Made by a program: the position numbers and the translations under genes
DNA from: JAVWMQ01 sp036637375
Lineage (GTDB): Bacteria; Bacillota; Clostridia; Peptostreptococcales; Anaerovoracaceae
Assembly: GCA_036637375.1 (NCBI GenBank)
Contig: JAVWMQ010000050.1
Location: 1-9,499 of the forward strand
Direction of reading: 5' to 3'
Length of the DNA stretch: 9,499 bases
The notes under the pieces: model-generated
What the model saw: the letters and a program-made list of their open reading frames with translations, nothing else
Database searches by the model: none
What the model was told of the DNA's origin: nothing
Part shown: positions 1-6,975 of the stretch, one piece after another
Layout of the letters: each line of letters starts with the position of its first letter
Numbering within the stretch: the stretch's first letter is position 1

Positions 1-2
1 CA

Positions 3-101
3 AAATTAGAAAACAATCCAGGGTTCGTTCTTGTGAATTTAAGCGGTAGAGGCGACAAGGATATGGATTATGTACTAGAACATTATGGCGATAGACTTTA
101 A
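3..101 (+). CDS. trpB: Tryptophan synthase beta chain, C-terminal fragment
   Basis: Only the last 32 codons are present, and the gene begins upstream of the window. TrpB is the PLP-dependent subunit that condenses indole with L-serine to give L-tryptophan, in an alpha2-beta2 complex with TrpA in the cytoplasm. The visible part contains NLSGRGDKD, the hallmark near the C-terminus of classical TrpB; in the family the serine of this motif contacts the pyridine nitrogen of PLP. About 15 residues follow before TAA at 99-101, which is a normal end for the family. No trpA follows, so either trpB is the last gene of its operon or trpA lies elsewhere. The next gene has its own promoter, and a terminator-like hairpin closes this unit. 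The TrpB identification is firm from the motif, but nothing can be said about the rest of the protein. Confidence 0.88.
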   Translation, partial: KLENNPGFVLVNLSGRGDKDMDYVLEHYGDRL

Positions 102-149
102 TTAAAGATTTTCCTTATTATAGAATATATGCAAGGTAATATAAATGTA

Positions 150-185
150 AAAATGGTATAGCTATTGGCTATATCATTTTTTTTT
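150..185 (+). terminator. Rho-independent terminator after trpB
   Basis: A 13-bp stem (150-162 with 168-180, one G-U pair at 156/174) has a 5-nt loop and ends in a run of nine T (177-185). It lies about 50 bp after the trpB stop. The stem is AT-rich, but its length and T tail support termination. Its distal arm overlaps the likely -35 element of the cls promoter. Confidence 0.72.
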
Positions 186-193
186 GATATAAT
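165..193 (+). promoter_or_regulatory. Likely sigma-A promoter for cls
   Basis: A perfect TATAAT -10 box lies at 188-193. A TTGGCT element (4 of 6 matches to TTGACA) lies at 165-170, with an ideal 17-bp spacer. Transcription would start near 199-201, giving a very short leader of about 20 nt that contains the ribosome site AGGGGGAG (209-216) before the ATG at 219. The -35 element lies in the loop and distal arm of the trpB terminator. Confidence 0.62.
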
Positions 194-218
194 GTAGGGA
201 TAACTAAAAGGGGGAGAC

Positions 219-1697
219 ATGTATACGTTTCAAAGTTTAGAAAACTTTATTGAAGGGTTACCAGGTATTCTTACATTTATATATATCATTAATTTTTTAA
301 TTGCACTTGGAATAATATTTTTAGAACGCAAGAATTCATCAGCAACACTAGCGTGGATAATGATTTTATATTTAATACCTGGATTTGGAATTTTACTGTA
401 TTTGCTGTTTTCGCAGAATTTATCAAAGAAAAAAATGTTTAAATTATCAGTGGATGAGGAACGTGTTTTTACTAATTCACTAAAAAAGCAATTACATGCA
501 ATTTCAAACGGATCATATGATTTTACAAATAAAACCGCACATAAATGGCAGGAATTAATTAGACTTAACCAGGTTTATGGCAAGGCATATTTTACCCAGG
601 ATAATAAGATGGAAATTATTGCAGATGGTAATGACAAAATGGATAGGCTAATTGAGGATATTTTGAATGCAAAAAAAATCATTAATATTGAGTACTTTAT
701 AATTAAGAGAGACCAGGTAGGGAAACGTTTAGTTGATGCATTGGCAATCAAGGCTAGAGAAGGACTTACTGTCAGATTGTTAGTTGATGCTATGGGTAGC
801 AGACGTATTGATGAGGATTGGCTTTTTGAATTTATTGCTGCTGGAGGCAAATTTGCGACCTTTTTTCCACCTAAATTTAGAATATTAAATATTAAATTTA
901 ATTATCGTAATCATAGGAAATTAGCGATAATAGATGGTAAAATTTCATATATTGGTGGGTTTAATATTGCCAAAGAATATATAGGATTAAAGAAAAAATT
1001 TGGTTTTTGGAGAGATACTCATATTAGGATTGAAGGTGGAGCATCTCAAGATATAAATGGAAGGTTTTTACTTGATTGGCGATTCGCTGCCAAGGATAAT
1101 GACATTGATTATACTCAAGTGTTTTACCCTCCTAAACAGCAGCAAGGTGATGTTGGAATACAGATCGTTTCAAGTGGACCCGATGCACCTCATGAGGAAA
1201 TTAAGCGAGGGTTTTTGAGAATGATAACTTCAGCAGAAGAACGAATTTACATCCAGACACCGTACTTTGTTCCAGATGAAACCATACTCGAAAGCTTAAA
1301 GATGGCAGCCCAGTCAGGGGTCGACGTGCGAATAATGATTCCATGTAAACCGGATCATATTTTTGTTTACTGGGCAACTTTATCATATGTATCGGAAATT
1401 ATAAGGGCTGGAGGTAGAGTCTATATATATGAAGGCGGTTTTTTACACGCAAAAACTATGACTGTTGATAGTAGTGTTGCTACTGTAGGTTCGGCTAATT
1501 TTGATAGACGTAGCTTTAAACTAAACTTTGAGGCAAATGCTTTTATATATGATAAAAACGAAACTCGCAAGTTGGAGCACCTATTTGAGGAAGATATGAA
1601 AAAATGTAATGAACTGACATGGGACATTTATCAAAAAAGGGGTACTATGATTAAGATTAAAGAACCGATAGCTAGACTATTATCGGATATTTTATAA
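219..1697 (+). CDS. cls: Cardiolipin synthase (phospholipase D family)
   Basis: This 492-residue membrane enzyme makes cardiolipin, by family knowledge joining two phosphatidylglycerols with release of glycerol. The N-terminus has two membrane segments (about residues 14-35 and 43-65) separated by the ERKNSSATLAW stretch typical of the PLDc_N domain of bacterial Cls. Both phospholipase D catalytic motifs are intact: H232-x-K234-x4-D239 (NHRKLAIIDG) and H410-x-K412-x4-D417 (HAKTMTVDS), followed by GSANFDRRSF. The length is close to the usual 480-510 residues for Firmicute Cls. The ATG at 219 is supported by AGGGGGAG just upstream, a promoter at 165-193, and by giving a complete N-terminal membrane region. 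The M50 protease gene follows after 16 bp and is probably co-transcribed. Other PLD-superfamily enzymes are possible in principle, but the two N-terminal helices plus two HKD motifs make Cls the clear choice. Confidence 0.95.
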   Translation: MYTFQSLENFIEGLPGILTFIYIINFLIALGIIFLERKNSSATLAWIMILYLIPGFGILLYLLFSQNLSKKKMFKLSVDEERVFTNSLKKQLHAISNGSYDFTNKTAHKWQELIRLNQVYGKAYFTQDNKMEIIADGNDKMDRLIEDILNAKKIINIEYFIIKRDQVGKRLVDALAIKAREGLTVRLLVDAMGSRRIDEDWLFEFIAAGGKFATFFPPKFRILNIKFNYRNHRKLAIIDGKISYIGGFNIAKEYIGLKKKFGFWRDTHIRIEGGASQDINGRFLLDWRFAAKDNDIDYTQVFYPPKQQQGDVGIQIVSSGPDAPHEEIKRGFLRMITSAEERIYIQTPYFVPDETILESLKMAAQSGVDVRIMIPCKPDHIFVYWATLSYVSEIIRAGGRVYIYEGGFLHAKTMTVDSSVATVGSANFDRRSFKLNFEANAFIYDKNETRKLEHLFEEDMKKCNELTWDIYQKRGTMIKIKEPIARLLSDIL

Positions 1698-1713
1698 AAG
1701 GAGAAAGAAGTAT

Positions 1714-2436
1714 ATGAATAGATTTTTAAATCCAATGACTGTTGGATTATTGGCATTAATGGCGTTTTTCACGTTTACAAGTGGGGCAATTGCAAATCCA
1801 ATGGAGTTTTTGCTGAATAAGGCACTAATTTTACCAGGAATTGTTGTAGGTCTTTCATTTCATGAATTTGCTCATGGATATGTAGCATATAAATTGGGAG
1901 ATCCTACGCCAAAGATACAGGGACGAGTAACGGTTAATCCCGCAGCACATATTGATATTGTGGGATTTGTTGCCTTAATGTTTGTAGGCTTTGGATGGGG
2001 TAAGGCTGTTGAAATAAACCCATTTAACTTCAAAAAGAGGAGAAGAGATGAACTACTAGTATCAATTGCTGGTGTAACTATGAACTTAATCATAGCAATA
2101 CTTCTAACATTATTATATAAGGTATTATTCCTTTCTTTGGGATGGACAATGATGGGTGGAGATATGCCAGGCTATGTAATGAAAATTATATTTTATGGTA
2201 TATATATGAATATCTTGCTAATGGTGTTTAATTTATTGCCAATTCCTCCCCTTGATGGCTTTGGAATTGTAACGGAAATTTTTGATTTAAAGAACACTGC
2301 TTGGTACTACAAAGTTTATGACAAAGGTTTTTTAATTCTTATGGTGCTTATCGTATTTAATTTTACTAGTCGAATTTTGTACCCAGTTGTAATGACTATT
2401 TTAGGATTGCTTGGAAATATCACTCCATTTATTTAG
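1714..2436 (+). CDS. M50 / site-2-protease-family membrane metalloprotease
   Basis: This 240-residue polytopic membrane protein has the zinc-protease motif HEFAH (H50, E51, H54) inside a hydrophobic segment. The second family motif, NLLPIPPLDG (173-182), supplies the third zinc ligand, D181. Between them are the conserved GRVTVNPAAHID block (70-81) and a FGWGKAVEINPFNF block (93-106), as in the YwhC-like branch of M50 site-2 proteases. Hydrophobic stretches at about 8-28, 33-58, 82-95, 113-142, 153-172 and 204-234 suggest around six membrane segments. All catalytic residues are present, so an active intramembrane protease is expected, but its substrate cannot be inferred. There is no PDZ domain, unlike RseP or the cell-envelope RIP proteases. 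The start at 1714 has AAGGAG at 1698-1703 with 10-nt spacing. It follows cls by 16 bp, which implies co-transcription. No convincing terminator was found after it. Confidence 0.9.
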   Translation: MNRFLNPMTVGLLALMAFFTFTSGAIANPMEFLLNKALILPGIVVGLSFHEFAHGYVAYKLGDPTPKIQGRVTVNPAAHIDIVGFVALMFVGFGWGKAVEINPFNFKKRRRDELLVSIAGVTMNLIIAILLTLLYKVLFLSLGWTMMGGDMPGYVMKIIFYGIYMNILLMVFNLLPIPPLDGFGIVTEIFDLKNTAWYYKVYDKGFLILMVLIVFNFTSRILYPVVMTILGLLGNITPFI

Positions 2437-2496
2437 TTGAATTTAGTGAAATGTTTGTGAAAAAATGAAACATAGAACTTTTAAAATATGAAAGTG

Positions 2497-2505
2497 TGTT
2501 ATAGT
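2497..2505 (+). promoter_or_regulatory. Possible extended -10 promoter for the amidase gene
   Basis: TGTTATAGT fits an extended -10 (TGn-TATAGT) about 40 bp before the amidase ATG. No good -35 box lies 16-18 bp upstream, which an extended -10 can tolerate. A second weak -10-like TAATAT lies at 2515-2520. The 108-bp gap after the M50 gene and its AT-rich content make a separate promoter plausible, but the exact element is uncertain. Confidence 0.33.
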
Positions 2506-2544
2506 AGTAATTGATAATATTGAAAAACATAAAAGGAGCGAAAG

Positions 2545-4086
2545 ATGAATAAAAAAAGAGTAGTTATTGTAGCTGTATTAGTAATGTGTCTGGTCATGTC
2601 AATGATACCAATGACAGCAAATGCAAAAAATACATCTAAAAACGGAGTGTACATTATGTTAGATGCGGGGCACTATGCTCATTACAATAAGGGAGCACAT
2701 CCTGATTATTGGGAATCTAAACAAATGTGGAAGTTGACAGAGTATTTAGCAGAAGAACTGGAGGAGTATCCAGGATTTGTTGTGGGTAAAACAAGAAAAT
2801 CACAAGAAAAAGATCTAGCACTAGCTGATAGAGGTGGTAAGGCAAAAGGCTATGACTTATTTATATCAATGCATTCAAATTCAAGTGGATCAAAATCAAC
2901 AACGTATCCATTGGTAATAGTGCCAGCGGGAGAATCAATGAAAAATTATTCATTGCCTATTGCTCATAAGCTTGGCGCAACAGTAAAAGAAACTATGGGA
3001 ATAAATAGCAATTATGCGATTTGGACTAAAAAGCAAAGTGATGGAAGAGATTGGTATGGTGTAATTAGAGGTGCAGTTGGAGTAGGAACTCCAGGTATAA
3101 TTCTTGAACATTCATTCCACTCAAATTATAATGTTGCCAAATGGCTTTTAAGTGAAAGTAATCTACGAGAACTTGCATCAAAAGAAGCTGCAGCACTTGC
3201 AGAGCATTATGGATTATCTAAATCAGGGGAATTCAAAGCACCGCAAAAACCAGAAGACTTTAAGGCAGCCGCTGCTTCAGGGGATACAATAAACATATCT
3301 TGGAAACAGTCAGTATGGGCTACCGGATATGAGATATTTAGAGCAGATTCTGAAGATGGGGATTACACAAAAGTTGGAAGTGTAGATGATAGAAGTACTT
3401 CAACTTTCAAGGATACAGGCCTAGAGTTTGAAAAAACATATTACTACAAGATAAGAGGATATAGAAATATTAACGGAGAAGTTAAGTATGGTGAGTATTC
3501 TGATATCGAGGCGGCAAAAACTAAGCTTGCACCTCCAAGTGAATTTGATGCAGTTGGATATTCATATGATACAAATAAGGTGACATGGAAAGCTATAAAA
3601 GGTGTTCAGGGATATGAAATATTCAGAGCTGATAGCAAGAGTGGGGACTATGAATTGATAGAAACAGTTAGCTCAAAAACTTCATCATACCTAGATAAAG
3701 GTCTTGAAACAGGTAAAAATTATTACTACAAAGTAAGAACAATTAAAAAAATAGGAGCAGAAATAAAAGCGAGTCCGTATACATCTGCCAATGGTGCAAA
3801 ACCTATTCCGGCTAAACCTGGAATTAGTCTTAGTTCATCAGTAGACAAAATTAGAATTAAATGGGCGCCAGTTGAAGGTGCAGATGGATATAGAATTTAC
3901 AGAGGAACAAGTGCATCGGGTAAACATCCGTTTATTATGGATGTGCAGAATACAGCCCTTGATTTTCTAGATACCGATTTATCTAGTGGCAAATTATACT
4001 CATATAAAGTTAGAGCATATAAAAATGTAAATGGCGAAAAAATTATGGGGAATTGTTGCGCAGCTGTTACAAAGTATACTAGATAA
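2545..4086 (+). CDS. Secreted N-acetylmuramoyl-L-alanine amidase with three FN3 domains
   Basis: This 513-residue protein is predicted to cut the amide bond between muramic acid and the stem peptide of peptidoglycan. It starts with a Sec signal peptide: KKR, a hydrophobic core at about 6-22, then cleavage probably after TANA (residue 27). An Amidase_3 zinc domain follows (about 34-222). Its likely zinc ligands are H43 (LDAGH), E57 (WESKQ) and H110 (ISMHSNS), and its catalytic glutamate is E188 (ILEHSFHSN). The C-terminal half is three fibronectin type III repeats (about 232-327, 330-418, 421-510). There is no LysM, SH3, choline-binding or LPXTG segment, so the FN3 repeats are the only candidate wall-anchoring or spacing modules. 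The start at 2545 is set by AAAAGGAGCG at 2531-2540 and by the intact signal peptide. A terminator closes the gene. The role, autolysin or cell separation, is inferred from the family only. Confidence 0.92.
   Translation: MNKKRVVIVAVLVMCLVMSMIPMTANAKNTSKNGVYIMLDAGHYAHYNKGAHPDYWESKQMWKLTEYLAEELEEYPGFVVGKTRKSQEKDLALADRGGKAKGYDLFISMHSNSSGSKSTTYPLVIVPAGESMKNYSLPIAHKLGATVKETMGINSNYAIWTKKQSDGRDWYGVIRGAVGVGTPGIILEHSFHSNYNVAKWLLSESNLRELASKEAAALAEHYGLSKSGEFKAPQKPEDFKAAAASGDTINISWKQSVWATGYEIFRADSEDGDYTKVGSVDDRSTSTFKDTGLEFEKTYYYKIRGYRNINGEVKYGEYSDIEAAKTKLAPPSEFDAVGYSYDTNKVTWKAIKGVQGYEIFRADSKSGDYELIETVSSKTSSYLDKGLETGKNYYYKVRTIKKIGAEIKASPYTSANGAKPIPAKPGISLSSSVDKIRIKWAPVEGADGYRIYRGTSASGKHPFIMDVQNTALDFLDTDLSSGKLYSYKVRAYKNVNGEKIMGNCCAAVTKYTR
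3238..4074 (+). repeat. Three tandem FN3-encoding repeats within the amidase gene
   Basis: Three units of roughly 90-95 codons begin near 3238, 3532 and 3805. Units 1 and 2 are the closest and share GYEIFRADS (DNA at 3325-3351 and 3610-3636). Unit 3 has the diverged GYRIYRGTS (from 3886). Each ends with a Y-x-Y-K-[IV]-R strand (YYYKIRGY, YYYKVRTI, YSYKVRAY). The units look like old duplications, with unit 3 the most diverged. Unit 3 also carries an adjacent cysteine pair at residues 504-505. Confidence 0.85.
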
Positions 4087-4108
4087 AAAATATATTAAAT
4101 TATGAAGT

Positions 4109-4142
4109 AATATCCAAGCTAATTAGCTTGGATATTTTTTTT
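4109..4142 (+). terminator. Rho-independent terminator after the amidase gene
   Basis: A perfect 12-bp stem (4109-4120 with 4125-4136) with loop AATT is followed by T through 4142 (4135-4142). It starts 22 bp after the amidase stop and separates that gene from the heat-shock unit. Confidence 0.92.
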
Positions 4143-4165
4143 ATTATTAAATAGTGACGAAATTG

Positions 4166-4192
4166 TTAGCACTCTATGGTGGTGAGTGCTAA
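4166..4192 (+). promoter_or_regulatory. CIRCE operator (HrcA binding site)
   Basis: The inverted repeat TTAGCACTC-N9-GAGTGCTAA matches the CIRCE consensus at all 18 arm positions and has the standard 9-bp spacer. CIRCE is the binding site of HrcA, the repressor of class I heat-shock genes in Firmicutes and many other bacteria. The hrcA gene is not in this window. The site lies 81 bp before the clpB ATG and 8 bp upstream of the best clpB -35 box, so clpB here should belong to the HrcA regulon. No CtsR-type GGTCAAA direct repeat was seen. Confidence 0.96.
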
Positions 4193-4200
4193 AAAATATA

Positions 4201-4229
4201 TTTACTTTTTGAAATCTATGTCGTATAAT
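4201..4229 (+). promoter_or_regulatory. Likely sigma-A promoter for clpB
   Basis: A perfect TATAAT lies at 4224-4229 with TTTACT at 4201-4206 (4 of 6 matches to TTGACA) and a 17-bp spacer. Transcription would start near 4236, leaving a leader of about 38 nt with the ribosome site GGAGGTG (4260-4266). The promoter lies just downstream of the CIRCE operator. Confidence 0.68.
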
Positions 4230-4273
4230 TCAATTATGGATGTGAGTAAGAAAATTTGTGGAGGTGAATAGGA

Positions 4274-6862
4274 ATGAATTTAGAAAAATTTACGCAAAAA
4301 GCACAAGAGGCAATAGTAGAATGTCAAAATATTGCATTAGAAAATGGGAATCAGCAGCTTGAAACAGTTCATTTGCACTTAGCGCTAATGAAACAAGAAG
4401 GCGGACTAATTCCAAGACTCATTAAATATATGGGAATAGAACCAAGAAATGTTGTTATGGCATTGCAACAACAAGTCGATAAGCTGCCAAAGGTTGCAGG
4501 CAATGGAAATGTATATGGTTCTAAGGATTTAACCAAGCTGTTAAACGAAGCTACAAAAATTGCAGGAAACTTCAAAGATGAATATCTAAGTGTAGAACAT
4601 ATTTACTTAGGACTTTTGGAAGAAAATAGAACAGGAAATAGTGAGGTTTTTCGTCACTTTAATATTACAAAAGATGGTTTCTTAAACACTTTGGCGGAAG
4701 TCAGGGGTAATCAAAAGGTTACATCTCAAAACCCAGAAGAAAACTATGAAGCGTTAAATAAATATGGTAGAGATTTAGTTCAAATGGCAAGAGATGGCAA
4801 ACTCGACCCTGTAATAGGTAGGGATGACGAAATACGCCATGCAATACAGATTTTGTCAAGAAGAACTAAGAATAATCCTGTCTTGATAGGAGAACCTGGA
4901 GTTGGTAAGACAGCTGTTGTTGAGGGACTAGCACAGAGAATACTAAATGGAGATGTGCCTGAAGGTCTAAAGGACAAGACAATATATGCTCTTGATATGG
5001 GTGCGTTAATTGCAGGAGCTAAATTTAGAGGAGAGTTTGAAGAACGTCTAAAAGCTGTATTAAATGAAATTGAAAAATCTGAAGGCAGAATAATTTTGTT
5101 TATAGACGAAATACACAACATTGTAGGAGCAGGCAAGACAGAAGGTTCAATGGATGCAGGCAATTTGCTTAAACCTAAACTTGCGAGAGGAGAACTTCAC
5201 TGCATAGGTGCAACAACTTTAGATGAATATAGGAAGTATATAGAAAAAGATGCAGCACTTGAGAGACGTTTTCAAAAGGTATTAGTTGATCAGCCAACAG
5301 TGGAAGATACAATTTCAATACTGCGTGGATTAAAAGAAAGATTTGAGATACATCATGGGGTTAGAATAACAGATAATGCTCTAATTGCGTGTGCATCATT
5401 ATCAGATAGATATATTAGTGATAGATTTTTGCCAGATAAGGCAATTGATTTAATGGACGAGGCAGCATCAAAGATTAGGACTGAAATTGACAGCATGCCA
5501 GCTGAATTAGATCAAATATCAAGAAAAATTATGCAGCTTGAAATAGAAAAACAAGCAATGAGCAAGGAACAAGACGGTGTCTCAAAGTCAAGACTTGAAA
5601 ATATTGAGCAAGAATTAGCACAGTTAAAATCTGAAAACGATGTTATGCGTGCCCAATGGGAAAGCGAGAAACGTTCAATTGGAACGGTTAAAGCTATTAA
5701 AGAAGAAATAGAAGAAGTTAAATACAAAATTGAAGAAGCAGAGAGGGAATACAACCTTGAAAAATTAGCAGAACTTAAATACGGAAAGTTACCAGAATTA
5801 ATGAGTAGTCTTGAGGTTGCTAAGTCCCAAGCATCAGAAGCAAAAGAAAACCAAATTCTAAAAGAAGAAGTAACAGAAGAAGAAATTGCAGAAGTTGTTT
5901 CAAAATGGACAGGGATACCTGTATCAAAGCTAGTTGAGACTGAAAGAGAAAAACTAATAGGACTTCCAGAAATTTTGCACAAAAGAGTTATTGGTCAAGA
6001 TGATGGAATTAAGGTTGTTTCAGAGGCAATACTAAGGGCTAGAGCGGGACTAAAAGATGAAAAACGTCCTATTGGATCCTTTATTTTCCTTGGACCTACA
6101 GGTGTAGGCAAGACAGAATTAGCTAAAGCTTTAAGCGAAGCATTGTTTGATTCAGAAAAAAATATGGTTCGTATTGATATGTCCGAATACATGGAGAAAC
6201 ACTCAGTTTCAAGACTTGTAGGAGCTCCTCCAGGTTATGTAGGATATGATGAAGGCGGGCAGCTAACAGAAGCGGTTAGGAGAAGACCGTATAGTGTAAT
6301 ATTATTTGATGAAATAGAAAAAGCACATCCTGATGTTTTCAATATATTATTACAATTGTTAGATGATGGTAGACTTACAGATAATCAAGGGAGAACTGTG
6401 GACTTTAAAAACACAATTATCATAATGACTTCAAATATTGGAAGTGATTATTTAACCAACAATATTTCTCCAAGTGGGGTTATTGAAGATACTGTTAAAG
6501 AGCAGGTAACTGAAGAAATGAAAAAGAATTTTAGACCTGAATTTATTAACAGAATTGATGATATAGTAGTGTTCTCACCACTAACAGAGTTAGAAATTCA
6601 AAGGATAATTGAAATTGCCATTAAGGCACTAGAATCAAGACTTGCAGAAAGAGAAATAAAAATTGAACTTACATCTAAGGGCAAAGAATTTATTGCGAAA
6701 GAAGCATACTCGCCTATTTATGGTGCAAGACCAGTCAAAAGATACTTGCAAAAACATATAGAAACTGAACTGGCATCTTTAATTATTAAAGGTGATGTGT
6801 ATGAAAGTAAAACTGTAGTCATAGATGAAATAAATGAACAATTAAGCTTTGTGGTACAGTAA
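4274..6862 (+). CDS. clpB: ATP-dependent disaggregase ClpB (Hsp100)
   Basis: This 862-residue class I AAA+ chaperone acts as a cytoplasmic hexamer that extracts and threads aggregated proteins together with DnaK/DnaJ/GrpE. It has the full ClpB architecture: a double Clp N-domain (about 1-145); NBD1 with Walker A GEPGVGKT (206-213), Walker B ILFIDE (274-279) and arginine-finger ERRF (330-333); a coiled-coil middle domain of about 120 residues (405-525); and NBD2 with Walker A GPTGVGKT (607-614), Walker B VILFDE (675-680), pore loop GYVGYDEGG (654-662) and FRPEFINRID (753-762). The long middle domain separates it from ClpA, ClpC and ClpE. The NBD1 pore loop reads AKFRGEFEERLK, with Phe251 where E. 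coli has Tyr251, a conservative change. The ATG at 4274 has GGAGG at 4260-4264 with 9-nt spacing. It is monocistronic between the CIRCE promoter and a terminator, so heat-shock induction through HrcA is expected. Confidence 0.98.
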   Translation: MNLEKFTQKAQEAIVECQNIALENGNQQLETVHLHLALMKQEGGLIPRLIKYMGIEPRNVVMALQQQVDKLPKVAGNGNVYGSKDLTKLLNEATKIAGNFKDEYLSVEHIYLGLLEENRTGNSEVFRHFNITKDGFLNTLAEVRGNQKVTSQNPEENYEALNKYGRDLVQMARDGKLDPVIGRDDEIRHAIQILSRRTKNNPVLIGEPGVGKTAVVEGLAQRILNGDVPEGLKDKTIYALDMGALIAGAKFRGEFEERLKAVLNEIEKSEGRIILFIDEIHNIVGAGKTEGSMDAGNLLKPKLARGELHCIGATTLDEYRKYIEKDAALERRFQKVLVDQPTVEDTISILRGLKERFEIHHGVRITDNALIACASLSDRYISDRFLPDKAIDLMDEAASKIRTEIDSMPAELDQISRKIMQLEIEKQAMSKEQDGVSKSRLENIEQELAQLKSENDVMRAQWESEKRSIGTVKAIKEEIEEVKYKIEEAEREYNLEKLAELKYGKLPELMSSLEVAKSQASEAKENQILKEEVTEEEIAEVVSKWTGIPVSKLVETEREKLIGLPEILHKRVIGQDDGIKVVSEAILRARAGLKDEKRPIGSFIFLGPTGVGKTELAKALSEALFDSEKNMVRIDMSEYMEKHSVSRLVGAPPGYVGYDEGGQLTEAVRRRPYSVILFDEIEKAHPDVFNILLQLLDDGRLTDNQGRTVDFKNTIIIMTSNIGSDYLTNNISPSGVIEDTVKEQVTEEMKKNFRPEFINRIDDIVVFSPLTELEIQRIIEIAIKALESRLAEREIKIELTSKGKEFIAKEAYSPIYGARPVKRYLQKHIETELASLIIKGDVYESKTVVIDEINEQLSFVVQ

Positions 6863-6868
6863 AGATTT

Positions 6869-6904
6869 AAAAGTCAATGGCGATATAAGGTCATTGACTT
6901 TTTT
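6869..6904 (+). terminator. Rho-independent terminator after clpB
   Basis: An 11-bp perfect stem (6869-6879 with 6892-6902), extendable by a G-U pair at 6880/6891, has a 10-nt loop and ends in T through 6904. It begins 7 bp after the clpB stop, so clpB is likely transcribed alone. Confidence 0.88.
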
Positions 6905-6975
6905 ATTAATATAACGTTTATTAGCAGATTGGCTGGTGTATATATAAGAGTCATAGAGATAGGATAGGTGGGAAT

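Noticed and set aside
102..218. Riboswitch or T-box leader upstream of cls
   Set aside because: The non-coding stretch is only 117 bp, its hairpin is explained as the trpB terminator, and the predicted cls leader is about 20 nt, too short for such an element.
2451..2473. Inverted repeat ATGTTT...AAACAT after the M50 gene
   Set aside because: The arms are only 6 bp with an 11-bp gap and no T run directly follows, so it is not a credible terminator. It could be a weak operator, but nothing identifies a regulator.
2581..2595. Possible lipoprotein cysteine in the amidase signal peptide (Cys15)
   Set aside because: The residue before the cysteine is Met and the cysteine is in the middle of the hydrophobic core, so it does not fit a lipobox. 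An ordinary signal peptidase site after TANA is more likely.
4718..4786. Possible internal start in clpB giving the shorter ClpB form known from E. coli
   Set aside because: The residue matching the E. coli internal start region is Val149, encoded by GTT, which is not a start codon. The next ATG (Met171) has no purine-rich ribosome site upstream.
6911..6946. Candidate copA promoter (TATATA at 6939 or TATAAG at 6941)
   Set aside because: A -10-like sequence is present, but the best -35 match (TTATTA at 6918-6923) is poor. No CopY (TACAnnTGTA), CsoR or CueR operator was seen, so I could not support a specific copper-responsive site.
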